Below, piece by piece: positions 50,001 to 59,682 of a stretch of 64,000 bases of DNA. This stretch comes from Leishmania martiniquensis (Eukaryota > Euglenozoa > Kinetoplastea > Trypanosomatida > Trypanosomatidae), in NCBI RefSeq assembly GCF_017916325.1, contig NC_090154.1, positions 251,001-315,000 of the forward strand, given 5' to 3'. The notes under the pieces were generated by a model. It did not search any database. It saw nothing but the letters and a program-made list of their open reading frames with translations, and was not told the origin of the DNA. Positions within the stretch are counted from its first letter, which is position 1. Every line of letters begins with the position of its first letter. Both the position numbers and the translations under genes were made by a program.

Positions 50001-52866
50001 TCTCGATCTCCAAGGGTGGCTATCCCAAGAGCAGGTGCGCAGTGCGGCTGTCTCACAGCGCCTGGAAGCGGAACTGCAGGATCAGATGCAGGCCGCAGCC
50101 GCTGCTGAGGAAGCCACGGCCTCCTTGAAGGCCGCGCACGATGAAGAGGTTCTGCGGGCGGAGGCTGCGATGAAGGCAGAAAAAGAGGCGCACGCAGTAA
50201 CTGTTGCATCGCTGCAGGCGCAGCTTCGACAGGCGGAGGATAAGCTGCGCAGGTCCGAAGACGCGCGCAGGGTGCAGGTGCGGCGAGGTCTTGAGCAAGC
50301 AAGCGAGCACGAGACCGCTCTGGCAGCGCTGCAGTCGCAGCTCCAGGCGAGCGAAAAGGCTGCCACTGCAGCCGCTGAAGCTCATGCGGGAGAACGGGCA
50401 GCGCTGCAGCAGAAGCTCACTCACCAAGAGGAGGCGCACGCCGATCGTCGTGCTGCCCTTGAGCGGGGGCTCGAGGCAGCGCGCACGCAACTCGGCCGCG
50501 ATCGTGAAGCATCTGCAAAGGCAGCTTCAAAAGTGGAAGAGCAGCTGACAGCGGCGCAGGCGGAGCACACCGCGTTCGTCGAAGTCCTTCAAAGCAACGT
50601 TGAGCGTGCCTTGACACAGACAGATGCGAAGCTGCAGAGAGGTATCCCTTCCATTGAGGCAAGGGCGGAGACGGCAGACGCTGAGCGGCTGACCCAGGTG
50701 GCAGAGAGGCTAGAGTGCCAGCGCGCGCAGCAAGGCACCGCCACGGCGCCGCTGGCCGGGGTGGCCGCAACGCGTCAGAGCGAGAGGGCGAAGGCCCGAA
50801 ATGCGTCGGCAGACCACGAAAGGGCTTTCGCCTCTGTCCTCGATAGAGCCACCGCGTTGCGGGCGGCGCTGGCGCAGTCACGGGAGGCGCAAGAGGCGCA
50901 CATGCAGCGCCTTGCTGATGAGCTCGCTGCACAAGATGGCGTGATTCAGGCGGTAAAGCAGGATTTGCAGCGACAGCGGGCGGAGGCGGCAGACGCCGCT
51001 GCGGCGCACGAGACGCAACTGCGCGAAATTGAGGCCAAGTGTCGGCAGCAGGTCGCATCGAAGGAGACCGCGATAGAGTCTATTCGTCTCGAGGCGGCCG
51101 CACAGCGGCGCGCTGAGGTCAACGCCGCGACGGAGGCGCACACGGCTGTGGTCAGTGCCCTTAACGCCACTCTCAGCGAAGTGCGCAGTCGGCTGAGCGA
51201 GGCGGAAGCGTCACTGGCCGCGGAAGCGAAGCAGCGTGAGGAGCAGGCTAGCGACCATGCCAAGGCCTTGTCTACTCTGCGAGCTGAGCTACGATGTGCT
51301 CACGAAACGAGTGCCGAAGCGGCGGCTGCGCACGAGGCCGCTGTCCAACAACTCGAAGGCGTCATTGCGGAGGAGCGGCGGGCCAAGGCCGAGGAGGTCG
51401 CTGCCATCGCACAGCAGCTACGGGAGACCCAAAGGCACCTTATTACCTCAGAGGAGGCAAGGAGGCGAGAGGCCGCCGAGAACGCCGTGCTGGCGGCGAC
51501 GCAGGCCAAGTCTCTGGACGCGCTCCGTCACTCCATGGAGGCTGAATACGAACAGAAGCTGGCTGCCCTCACCGAGGCCAAGGCAGCTGAGATGGAGGTA
51601 GTGCAGATGCAACTCGACGCGCAGAGGGCCGTCGTGCAACAGCTGCAGGCGGACCTCCGCGGCGCGCATGGTCAGGTTCGGCAGATGACGAAGACGCAGA
51701 ACGACATGAGCAAGCAGATGGCGGCGGAGAAGGAGACGAGCGCCGAGCTTCGTAGCCGCTTGGAAGACACTGCGGCGCAGCTGGCGGCAAGCACAGCCAC
51801 CATGGCGGAGTTAGAGACGACGTTACAGGAGACCAAAGCCTCGCTTGCCCAGCTCGTGGCGGAGAAGACAGCTGTGCTGGCGGAGCTCGCCCAAGCCATC
51901 GAGTCAGAGGAGGTGACCCGCGCTCGACTTGCAGACGTGGAGAAGATATCGCAGCAGCGCGGCGCAGAGCTGGAGGCACAGGGAGCTGCTCTTGCTGAGA
52001 TGGGCGCGACAGTGGAGCAGCTGCGCGCAGAAGTATCTGCCTTGCAGTTGCAGTGCGCTGAGAAGGAGAGGGCGCATGCCGCCCTCATTGAACAGCACCG
52101 GGAGGCTCTTGTTGCACAGCAAGTGGACACCGTCACGGAGCTGGAGGCGCAGTTCCGCTCCATGGAGCACGAGCGCGAGATGATCGTGCTTCAGGCCCGG
52201 CAGAGAGAGGATGCGCTGCGGAGCGTCATCGAAAAGCAGGAAAAGAGCCTTCAGCAACTGCGCGAAGACCTTGATTTTCGCACGAGCCTGGACCTGTGCG
52301 AGGCAGAGGTGGTGGAGCGCGACAGCGCCATCGCTGCGGCCGCCCATGCAACTGGGCTTGGTGTCGCTGTCAGTGGGGCCGGCGTCTCGTCGTCGGCCAA
52401 CACCTCCTTTTCAGGCCCCGGGGGGTCCAGTTCTGCGGTCGGCGGCGGCTTCAGCACCATCTTGACCTCTTTCTTCTCGCGTCGCAACAGCGCAGCGGCG
52501 TCGCCCCCCTCCAATGCACTCAGTGGAGGTGGCTCGGGGGCTGACGGTGCTCATGGCCTTCCACAAACCCAGCCACATCCCTTCCCCTCGAACGACGAAA
52601 GTAGCGCAACGGCGCCGCTTCGCGGCAACTCCAGCGGCAACCTGCACACCTTCAGCCCATTCCGCCCTTCCTCAATGTCCTCGTCGGGGCTCTTCATTAA
52701 AAAGAATAGCACGATGGCGGCGATGGGTTCCAATACGGGGGTGCCGTCTGCACTGCGCCGCCCCGTGCCCGACGGGGTCGAGGGTTGTGATGCAAATGAG
52801 CACGAGGCGGTGGCACACACGCGGCTAGGCAACCGAGCGCCGAACATTGCGCTGGGGCGAAAGTGA
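47014..52866 (+). CDS. large kinesin with long coiled-coil tail (kinesin 3 of the cluster)
   Basis: The 1950-residue protein has an N-terminal motor. KVFVRVRPFNAAERG starts near residue 30, Walker A GQTGSGKT is at 167-174, switch I NDRSSRSH at 397-404, switch II DLAGSERTG at 434-442, and YRDSVLTWLLMDSLGGNSKT precedes the motor end near 532. As in the two upstream paralogues there is an insertion before the P-loop. A much larger insertion, about 110-130 residues, Ser/Arg-rich, follows it (about 180-300). The motifs SSLTVLGRVI and SVLTWLL are kinesin-3-like, but no FHA or PH domain is evident. Residues about 545-1790 are nearly continuous coiled coil rich in Ala, Glu, Gln and Arg, broken by a Lys/Ala-Pro stretch (about 725-770) and an irregular segment near 1200-1260. 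The last 150 residues are Ser/Gly-rich and disordered. It does not show the regular 39-residue repeats of the K39 antigen. First in-frame ATG used. Confidence 0.92.
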   Translation: MDGDSVSPTSTTAPVSPFGQTFSARNETSATKVFVRVRPFNAAERGKAGGEPMAIVTVSDENPSHITTLDPSKGYQPKTTYVFDRCFNSAAAGVSDEAQRLLLGDAKDNGSQPTALTALEEGVVEVARNPILLDCLRRDQAAVYGQVGRPVLLNALAGYNGCVFAYGQTGSGKTYTMMGPPGTFGSTVMGAHAQLKSVTATATPTPVKKFRRAATAYNGPLRWTPDVSAEEAAELHTESFASMIPSTGGQRDTMSLAGDRSSPRDCSLSALSDAAATRSRRSRHQDSKSLYTGEEVGLQGIVPRLVRELFAELHQKREQDSSHSFRVEVEYYEIYREKVMDLLSSGGGNVELRVRHSKSAGPYVENLTRKHVVDEGEVLRLLRHGNLRRHTASTVMNDRSSRSHAIFVLHLVQMRISDTDSTSAKVSSKVNLVDLAGSERTGAHHVEGDQFKEGVVINSSLTVLGRVIDALADKSSGKRHVFCPYRDSVLTWLLMDSLGGNSKTTMVATVSPHPSNFDEACQTLRYASRAKQIVTKVVVNEDPQVRQIKLLTAEVQRLKALLSAEGKAVGNGDDDVDALQERIWALEEELNETRSELEQKSSELAAIYASRCTSSTLKPANAGAAGTAKELAKAKAEVRRLEAENLLHLQTEQELQSTMERLKTLEKKYGQLLSDGKEAQEAARKREKEMQDKDKRISELQHQLEQEVVRMRADSPRMHSPCIMSPRPPSGQCAKGAGKKKKKAKAGAASDVSTPTAAAAPAYPQQSDSETLMEKAQLKAQFEEERKRLALQLQERNDAFRKSQLEVKRLKSELKGEQDALQLLEKHLHDQHAEATRRLQEEVQELKRALKGERRQSKDLRQLLTGPIEERPVFSYAYVSQTVVDEEQKWRGHLLQQEATTRQHVQQVWQLSRDEMVKAAAVERQQMASLAKWQCTAEEQRTRLEEAQAAHAAMEEEHAALLEALKRSQGTLEAMRQELEEMRAAREEASHLRQQLLDLQGWLSQEQVRSAAVSQRLEAELQDQMQAAAAAEEATASLKAAHDEEVLRAEAAMKAEKEAHAVTVASLQAQLRQAEDKLRRSEDARRVQVRRGLEQASEHETALAALQSQLQASEKAATAAAEAHAGERAALQQKLTHQEEAHADRRAALERGLEAARTQLGRDREASAKAASKVEEQLTAAQAEHTAFVEVLQSNVERALTQTDAKLQRGIPSIEARAETADAERLTQVAERLECQRAQQGTATAPLAGVAATRQSERAKARNASADHERAFASVLDRATALRAALAQSREAQEAHMQRLADELAAQDGVIQAVKQDLQRQRAEAADAAAAHETQLREIEAKCRQQVASKETAIESIRLEAAAQRRAEVNAATEAHTAVVSALNATLSEVRSRLSEAEASLAAEAKQREEQASDHAKALSTLRAELRCAHETSAEAAAAHEAAVQQLEGVIAEERRAKAEEVAAIAQQLRETQRHLITSEEARRREAAENAVLAATQAKSLDALRHSMEAEYEQKLAALTEAKAAEMEVVQMQLDAQRAVVQQLQADLRGAHGQVRQMTKTQNDMSKQMAAEKETSAELRSRLEDTAAQLAASTATMAELETTLQETKASLAQLVAEKTAVLAELAQAIESEEVTRARLADVEKISQQRGAELEAQGAALAEMGATVEQLRAEVSALQLQCAEKERAHAALIEQHREALVAQQVDTVTELEAQFRSMEHEREMIVLQARQREDALRSVIEKQEKSLQQLREDLDFRTSLDLCEAEVVERDSAIAAAAHATGLGVAVSGAGVSSSANTSFSGPGGSSSAVGGGFSTILTSFFSRRNSAAASPPSNALSGGGSGADGAHGLPQTQPHPFPSNDESSATAPLRGNSSGNLHTFSPFRPSSMSSSGLFIKKNSTMAAMGSNTGVPSALRRPVPDGVEGCDANEHEAVAHTRLGNRAPNIALGRK

Positions 52867-54071
52867 GGGAGAACGGCACAGCCCCCTTTTTTTTCGTGGG
52901 AAATTCTGTGGCTCAGCGTAGTATCCGCGTCCTTTCGTGCCCCTCCGCACACCACCACCAGCCCCCCCCGTGCAGTGTGTTGCCGTGTCGCGGTGTGGCA
53001 GAGGTCTGCTCGATGCTCGTTGCATGGACTCGTGGTCGGCCGTCGCCGCCACGGCCTCCTTTTTCAGCACGGCGTAGCGCTAGGCAACGTTATATACATG
53101 CACAAACTAACAGAGGCGAGATTGGTAGAGCTTTTGGGGTGGAGGAGGGGGTGAGTGACGGCGAAGAAGAAACGGTGGCAAGACGCTGAAGACACCAGAG
53201 CGCACGTACGCTCGCATGCCGCGATCCGCGTCTGTGGGGCTTCTCCGGGCCCAACGCTCCTGCTTTCCCGTACGAGCGAGCGTCTTTATTATTATTTCCT
53301 TTGTTCGATTACGCAGCCGCCCTCATGCGCGAGGGATGGCGGCGGCGGCGGCAAGCCTCAGCGTGCGTGGCGACCTCTCCGCGTATCGGGTACACCCCAC
53401 CCCGCCGACAGACGCACACACACGCGCACCTCCCCGCCACCATTACCACCTCCGGCACTCATCCACGACCATTGCTGGCCTCTTTTCCAACGAGAAGCCG
53501 AGATGGTAACAAAAAAAAGAACGCACAACTTTCTTCCATGAACCTCTGTCTCTCTCTCCACCACCGCAGTGACCCAAGTACCCTGCAGCATCCACTTTTC
53601 TCTGTCCAGACGTCGGTAGACGCCCGCCTTAACCTCGCGCATAAGTGGCATTCTCAGCCTGACGCGCCTGGCAACGGGTCGCTCTCTGTCGTGCGCACCC
53701 TCCCTCCCTCCCCCGTCAGGCTGCAGCGGTGACTCCGATCTATCCCTTCCCTGCTTCTGCCCCTTCCCCTTGGCGTCCCCTTTACCTCCTTCCTCACCCC
53801 GCCCCTTTATGAATGATGCGCGCACACGACGTTCTCTTTTCACGAAAACGGATAGCTTCAGAGCGCACGCTTTGCCCTTTGTGTGTGTGTGCGTGTGTGA
53901 CGGCCGCTCCCCCAGCCTCCCTCTCTTCCCTTCCCTCGTCACCACAACTTCCTTCACCGCGACATATTCTCTTGGGGCCAAGACGCACGCGTAGCCATCC
54001 CCAACAGTCCCCGCCTCTCTCCTCTCCCTCTTGCCCCCTTCACACACACACACACAACATACACACCACAA
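52867..54071. other. intergenic region
   Basis: No gene was identified. It contains a short TA block near 53089-53098, C/T tracts near 53700-53815 and 54010-54050, and (CA)n immediately before the malate dehydrogenase ATG. No AG follows the last tract, so the acceptor must lie further upstream. Confidence 0.65.
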
Positions 54072-55040
54072 ATGGTGAACGTGTGCGTTGTCGGTGCCGC
54101 CGGCGGCATTGGGCAGTCGCTGTCGCTACTGCTGATGCGCCAGCTTCCCTACGGGAGTACGCTATCGCTATTCGACGTTGTGGGCGCTCCCGGCGTCGCG
54201 GCGGACCTGTCGCACGTGGACAACGCCGGCGTCCAGGTGAAGTATGCGGCAGGCAAGGTCGGCGTGCAGCGCGACCCGGCGCTGGCGGAGCTTTCAAAGG
54301 GTGTGGACGTGTTCGTCGTGGTGGCTGGTGTACCACGCAAGCCCGGCATGACGCGCGATGACCTGTTCAAGGTCAACGCCAGCATCATCCTCGACATTGT
54401 GTTGACGTGCGCGTCGTCGAGCCCGAAGGCTGTGTTCTGCATTGTGACAAACCCAGTGAATAGCACAGTGGCGATCGCGGCGGAGGCGCTGAAGAGCCTT
54501 GGCGTGTACGACAAGAACCGGCTTATGGGCGTGTCTCTGCTGGATGGGCTGCGCGCAACACGCTTCATCAACGATGTACGCAAGCCGGTAATCGTGCATC
54601 AGGTGCCAGTTATTGGCGGGCACAGCGACTCCACGATTGTGCCGCTGTTCCACCAACTGTCGGGGCCACTGCCGGACCAAGGGACGCTGGACAAGATGGT
54701 GAAGCGTGTGCAGGTGGCGGGGACGGAGGTGGTGAAGGCCAAGGCTGGGCGGGGGTCTGCGACCCTGTCCATGGCGGAAGCTGGTGCGCGGTTCGCGCTG
54801 AAGGTGGTGGAGGGCCTGACCGGCACCGGTAACCCGCTTGTTTACACTTACGTGGACACCGACGGGCAACACGAAACACCGTTCCTGGCGATTCCTGTTA
54901 TACTTGGCGTGAACGGAATCGAGAAGCGCCTGCCGATTGGCTCTCTGCACCCCTCCGAGGAGAAGCTGCTGAAGGAGGCGATGCCGGTGATACAGAAGAA
55001 CATCGCAAAAGGCTGCGAGTTCGCTCGATCAAAGCTTTAA
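54072..55040 (+). CDS. gMDH: glycosomal malate dehydrogenase
   Basis: The 322-residue enzyme interconverts malate and oxaloacetate with NAD(H). The N-terminal Rossmann motif is GAAGGIGQ (residues 8-15). The mobile loop PRKPGMTR (88-95) carries the substrate-binding arginines. LDGLR contributes D158 and R161, and GGHSD the catalytic H184, matching the Asp-Arg-His set of MDHs. The C-terminus ends in SKL, a canonical peroxisomal targeting signal 1, so import into the glycosome is expected, where it helps reoxidise NADH in the succinic fermentation branch. There is no mitochondrial presequence. Length is normal for the family, and all key residues seem intact. Confidence 0.95.
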   Translation: MVNVCVVGAAGGIGQSLSLLLMRQLPYGSTLSLFDVVGAPGVAADLSHVDNAGVQVKYAAGKVGVQRDPALAELSKGVDVFVVVAGVPRKPGMTRDDLFKVNASIILDIVLTCASSSPKAVFCIVTNPVNSTVAIAAEALKSLGVYDKNRLMGVSLLDGLRATRFINDVRKPVIVHQVPVIGGHSDSTIVPLFHQLSGPLPDQGTLDKMVKRVQVAGTEVVKAKAGRGSATLSMAEAGARFALKVVEGLTGTGNPLVYTYVDTDGQHETPFLAIPVILGVNGIEKRLPIGSLHPSEEKLLKEAMPVIQKNIAKGCEFARSKL

Positions 55041-56816
55041 ACTGCGACGTCGCCTCTGTCGACGGAAACGGGGAGCACGTCGATACCCTTCGTCGCGCTA
55101 GCGGATGCTGTGAAAAAAAAAAGAAGGTCTTTCGCAATCCTCCCTCCCAGCCAGCCTTCATCGTGTCTGCGCCACCGAGTCGAATGCTTCACAGGAACGT
55201 TCGGCATCACGTGACGGAAGACTCGGCCAGTTGGGAGGGGGAGGGGGAGGGGCGGGTGAGCCGTATCAGATCTCCGCAGCCCCGGCCTCCCCCCTCCCCA
55301 CACACACACACACACAAGCACACACGCAGACCCCTTCGTCTTTCTTCTCCCTACCGTATCCCTTTTTGTTTTCTTTTCCCCATCTGTTCCGCACATGTTC
55401 TCTTTTTTGGCTGGTGTATCTGGTCGACAAGACGGAAGCGCAGCAGAGAGGTGTTTGCCGTCCATCAAAAATTTTTTTCCTCGAAAACGCAACCTTGTAA
55501 GGGAAAAATGGAAGAGAATTAGCCGCCCATGTACGCGCGCACGCACCGGCACTCACATATCCAAGTGAGGGAGGGGGAAGGGAGGGAGGCAGTGCCGCGC
55601 GTGTGCCACGCCCTCCTTCATGGCGCATTCGCCTTCTCTTTTTCCCTTCGTTTCGCTTCGCCTCATGTGCGCAGCGATTACCGCCACGTGTTGTCTTCTC
55701 CGTTCCCTGTTTGTTCGCAGGTCCCCCCCTGCTGTCCTGCCCCCTCCCCCCTCCTCATCCGCCTTTGTGCATTGGCCTCCCCTCCCCTCCCCTTCCTCCC
55801 ACAGGTCACACACCAGGGATAAAGGCGCGTTGTGAGTGTGTGTGTGTGTTAAGGGGGGAGCTTCGGTGCTCTTCAAAAAGGGTCATGCCCCACCGGAAGC
55901 CGTTAAGGAGTGGTGCGTACTTCCGCAAGCAGCAACGCAGCCCGCGGCACATGCGCACGCGCTGGCACGCGGGCGCAGGCGGGCAGCGGTGCTGTGGCGT
56001 CTCTTGAGAAAGAGCCTCAGCAACTCCGGGAGTACCACCTAGCATTCATCCTCATCACTTGACGCGTAGACGTGTATTCCTCAGCATGGGCTGTCCCATA
56101 TGCTCAAAGAGGAAGCACCGAGGAGATAACGAGCAAAGACGTAAAGCTGCGAACATGGATGCCTGCCATTACGGACTTGCAGCGGTGCTGCCCTGCGGGA
56201 GGTGGGCACAAATGCACCAGTCAGGTTGTGAGTAACGACTTCGTCAGGTGGTGCACACCTGTGTGGGGGGTGCCTAGTCGTGGTTGTGGCTTTGCGCACG
56301 TGCGAATGCACGCTGACGAGGTGGCCACGAGAGTCTCTCTCGCTCTCTCTAAATATACTATTCCCCATGTAAGCTGTGCACAACGCCCTCCTCTATTGAG
56401 TCACGTGCCATGATCCCTAGCGGAGCAATCAAAGTGGAGGCGAGAGGATACGCAAAAAATGGATGCGGGTGTCTGTCAGGCCGTCGTGTGGCTAGATGGC
56501 CGCTGAAGAAAAAAAAGAGGGGGGCGCTTGACCCCAGCAGGTGTGCTGCATCTTTCTTGTCTTTTCCATTGATATTCGCATGGTATCCGCAAATATCATC
56601 GCCGCCTCTTCTCCGGTGCCCTTTCCTATCGTCCCTCGCCTCCCACGGCAAAACACTTTCCTGTTTGTAAACACACATACACACACACACATGCGCATTC
56701 ACTGGCACACGGGCGCGCTCACCACCTCTGCAGATGAACACTGCGGCAGGTACCGTAGAAGCGCATCAAGGAGGCGGGCTGGTGAGTGACGTCAAGTCGT
56801 TGCCGCAGTGGTAGTC
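55041..56816. other. intergenic region
   Basis: No gene was identified. It contains (CA)n near 55299-55318, pyrimidine tracts near 55730-55800, a balanced GC-rich stretch at 55860-56060 without a recognisable protein, and (CA)n at 56671-56690. TCTGCAG (AG at 56732-56733) is a weak acceptor candidate for the next gene. Confidence 0.65.
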
Positions 56817-57731
56817 ATGGAAGACACCATCAACTTCATTCAAAGCCGTCCGCTGATTGGTTATCAGATGGACGGCTCCCACCTGAACAATGTCCTGGTC
56901 AGTCTAGCTCGCCAACAGCAGCAACTGATGGACGCGCAGCATCGCCTCAACGACCGCCTTGGCGGCATCGTCGATGACGTGCGAGAGATTCGTGACCATC
57001 AGAAGCAGCTGGAGTCCGTCATTGGCGAGCTCGGGGGCCCTGAGCAGCTGCAACACGTCCGCTCTCGCCTTGCCGATGTGGAGAGGGCAGTGGACGGGCT
57101 AGCGAGAGACGTACAGGATACAAAAGGCATCGCAGATGCCGCAGGGCAAGATGCCGATCAAGCTGGTCGGCTCGCAGACGACGCAAGCCGCGCAGCCTCT
57201 AGCCTGCGCGAAGCGGTGAGCACGTTAGGCGGCGACATGGACCAGGTCTCTCACCAGTTAGAGGCGCATCGCAAAAGCATTGGCAAGGCGCTTGTCGATC
57301 TTGAAAAGAACCGCCACGACTTGGAGCAGCAGATGCACGACGCTCTGCGAGAGGCTCAGCAGCGCGCAGAGCGCATCGAGCGCGACAGCGGAGTGGGGCG
57401 GCTGCGCCAAATGCTGGACGAACTCAGCGATCGCACAGATGAGAATTTCCGCAGCGTCGAGGAGAGTGCGCGGGCGGTAGACGCCGAGCTGTCGCGGCAG
57501 AACGCGAATTTGACCACCCTGAGCTCCGATATCGCTGCGCTCGATGAGCGGGCCCGCACCGCGCTGGCGGCGCTATCGAGTGACACCGATACCAAGTATC
57601 ACATGCTCCTAGAAGCCTTCCGCCACTATGAGGCTGGGTGGACAGACTTGGAAGAGCACATGGTACGTGCAGGGCAGTTGTTGGCGAGCCGAAAGCAGCG
57701 CTCTCCCGGCTCTTCGAGTATCCGGCGCTGA
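56817..57731 (+). CDS. coiled-coil protein of unknown function
   Basis: The 304-residue, mostly alpha-helical protein is not recognised. It starts MEDTINFIQSRPLIGYQMDG and has a short ordered head of about 35 residues. From residue about 36 to 290 heptad-patterned helices dominate (ARQQQQLMDAQHRLNDRLGG, VERAVDGLARDVQD, DLEKNRHDLEQQMHDALREA, DELSDRTDENFRSVEES), with a short basic Ser-rich tail. There is no signal peptide, membrane segment or known motif. The length, acidic coiled coil and absence of low-complexity inserts suggest a structural or cytoskeletal (for example flagellar) protein; this is inference. The frame is open upstream only to a GTG at 56808, so the ATG at 56817 is the likely start. 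Confidence 0.85.
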   Translation: MEDTINFIQSRPLIGYQMDGSHLNNVLVSLARQQQQLMDAQHRLNDRLGGIVDDVREIRDHQKQLESVIGELGGPEQLQHVRSRLADVERAVDGLARDVQDTKGIADAAGQDADQAGRLADDASRAASSLREAVSTLGGDMDQVSHQLEAHRKSIGKALVDLEKNRHDLEQQMHDALREAQQRAERIERDSGVGRLRQMLDELSDRTDENFRSVEESARAVDAELSRQNANLTTLSSDIAALDERARTALAALSSDTDTKYHMLLEAFRHYEAGWTDLEEHMVRAGQLLASRKQRSPGSSSIRR

Positions 57732-59682
57732 GGCATGTGAAGTGAGCGGCTTAACGAATAGCAACCAAAAAATGGGGGAGGGGGGTGCCGCGGTGCATGT
57801 GCGCGGAAGAGAGCGCACATGCGAGACCAAGTCGCTGATGAGCGTATTCGCTGTAAGAGCCCACTGACCCGCTACAGTCCTCGCAGACGGAGCTGAGAAA
57901 CCTTTAGATTTGTCTGTCGGTGCAGAACAAGTTGCCTGCGTACCTGTTCTCCTCCTTCTCGATTCGGCACGGGTGCACCTTCGTGTTCCGGAGCGGGAGG
58001 AAGGGGGGCTTGGTGGTGTGTGTGCGCCTTCTAACGTCCGCCTCCCTCTCCGCAGCCTATCTTGACTGCACTTCTGAAACGCGTACTTTTATGGGCTTGT
58101 GCTTCTTTCTCGTTTGCCTTTGGTGGGGGTCTGTGGACGTCGGCACGCGCGTGTATGAACGCCCCGAATGTATTCGTATTACCCCTTTTTCCTCTCTCTG
58201 TATCCGCTGCAGCTCTCCTCCCTTCCTCTACCTCCCTAGACCAACCTCGTCTGTTGGACTCTACGCACGCGTCGCTCAATGTGGGGCATCTGTGTGTATC
58301 TGCATGAATGTAGAGCGGTGTCTGTGCTTGTGTGTTACTGCCAGTCAATGCCACGGCTGTCACACCATTCGCATGGGCGCCACCTCGCGGAGGTGTGTGA
58401 ACGGTGGCAGAACAGACGGCTCGAGGCCTCCGACACTCAGAAAGCGAAGCAAACGTGAAGAGATGCCCATCGTCCAGCAACATCACCACCCGCCCCCGCC
58501 CCTCCAGGGAAAATAGTGGCAGCAGTGGCGACGCTGCGCTGGAATGAGCTGCCTGACGTCGCCTCGCGTTGCCTCAGTAGCGTCGTTTTTCTCTCTTCAC
58601 TGCGCAAGACCGGTGCATCACTAGTGGCCCCTCTGCGAAAGGGCTCTTCGGTGAACTACCTGTGGTGCTGCGGCTTGTGCGTGCGACACCACATCTCAAA
58701 TGGAAAGAGGCGAAGAAAATCCCATCACACGCGGCGGCCGGTTAAAACGGCAGTTGCGGAGCTTCCGTGCGCTTGAGCCCCGCCGCTCGTGGCCTGCTCG
58801 CGCAAGAAGAAAAGAGATCGAGAGGACCCTCTCAGGCGTAAACTGTTTCGCTCCCCCTTCCCTCACCCCCTCACGCCAGCCGCTTCGAGGTCCGTCTGTG
58901 GCTGTCGACTCTTCCTTTGCTGTTCTCTGCGTACCCTCTGCCTCTTCTGTGAGGCGCACACATACACGCGCCTCTGTCACGGATTTCTGCGTCTCGCCGT
59001 GAGCGCCTCGCATCCTTCCTCTCCCCCTCTTCGTCCGGGTAAACAGCTCCTTCGGGCGTGCAACAATCACGCCGGCCTTTCCTTTCTGCTTTCTTCTTTC
59101 GCTCTGCGCTGGTGAGAGAAGCGCGCCACGATCAGAGAAGGAGTGGCGTGTCCACGGGTATTCGACCTCGCCCGGCTCTTTTTCGCTGCGTCGGCGGACT
59201 CCTCATCACACACGCGCCCACAGCAGCAGTGCTTTGTTCCCTGCCTCTGAACCTTTTCGATTCCACTGGAATCCGTCCCACGCACGCAACCAGCCCCATT
59301 GGTCTCCGCGCAGCTTTACCCCCGCTGCATATCCTCCGGGTGTTTTTTTTGGGGGGTGGCAAGCTTACTCCGTCCCGCTGGTGGTCCGGGATTCCTTCCT
59401 TCTCTTTTACCTCACATAGTGTGAGGCGCTTTCTTCGCGCCTGCGTGCAGTGCGGCTAGTATCCATTGCCACTCTTACTCCTCTCTCTCTATTTTTAGTC
59501 AAGGAGAAGTGGAAGGAGGAGGTCGGCGCTGTAGCCCTTGATCCGTGGTCGCTAAGAGGAAAGTGGAGGAAGGTGGGGGAAGGGGTTGTTGTCCCACCGA
59601 ACACGATCGTCCGCCATCCCCTCCACGTAGACGCAGGCACACACTCACGCAAGCCTATCTTTATTTCCCTTCTGCGGAAGGA
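57732..59682. other. intergenic region
   Basis: No gene was identified. Pyrimidine-rich stretches lie near 58180-58230, 58850-58890 and 59460-59500. A small frame at 58516-58776 starts with GTG and has no support. Confidence 0.65.
59466..59498 (+). promoter_or_regulatory. candidate spliced-leader acceptor for the NDUFAF5-like gene
   Basis: CTCCTCTCTCTCTATTTTTAG ends with the AG at 59497-59498, about 184 nt before the ATG. It is a strong tract by eye. Confidence 0.55.

Noticed and set aside
49000..52300. Possible K39-type 39-residue repeats in kinesin 3 tail
   Set aside because: The tail is coiled coil with changing sequence; I found no regular 39-residue period.
58516..58776. 86-codon plus-strand frame
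   Set aside because: GTG start, no motif, no clear acceptor signal and no similarity recognised.
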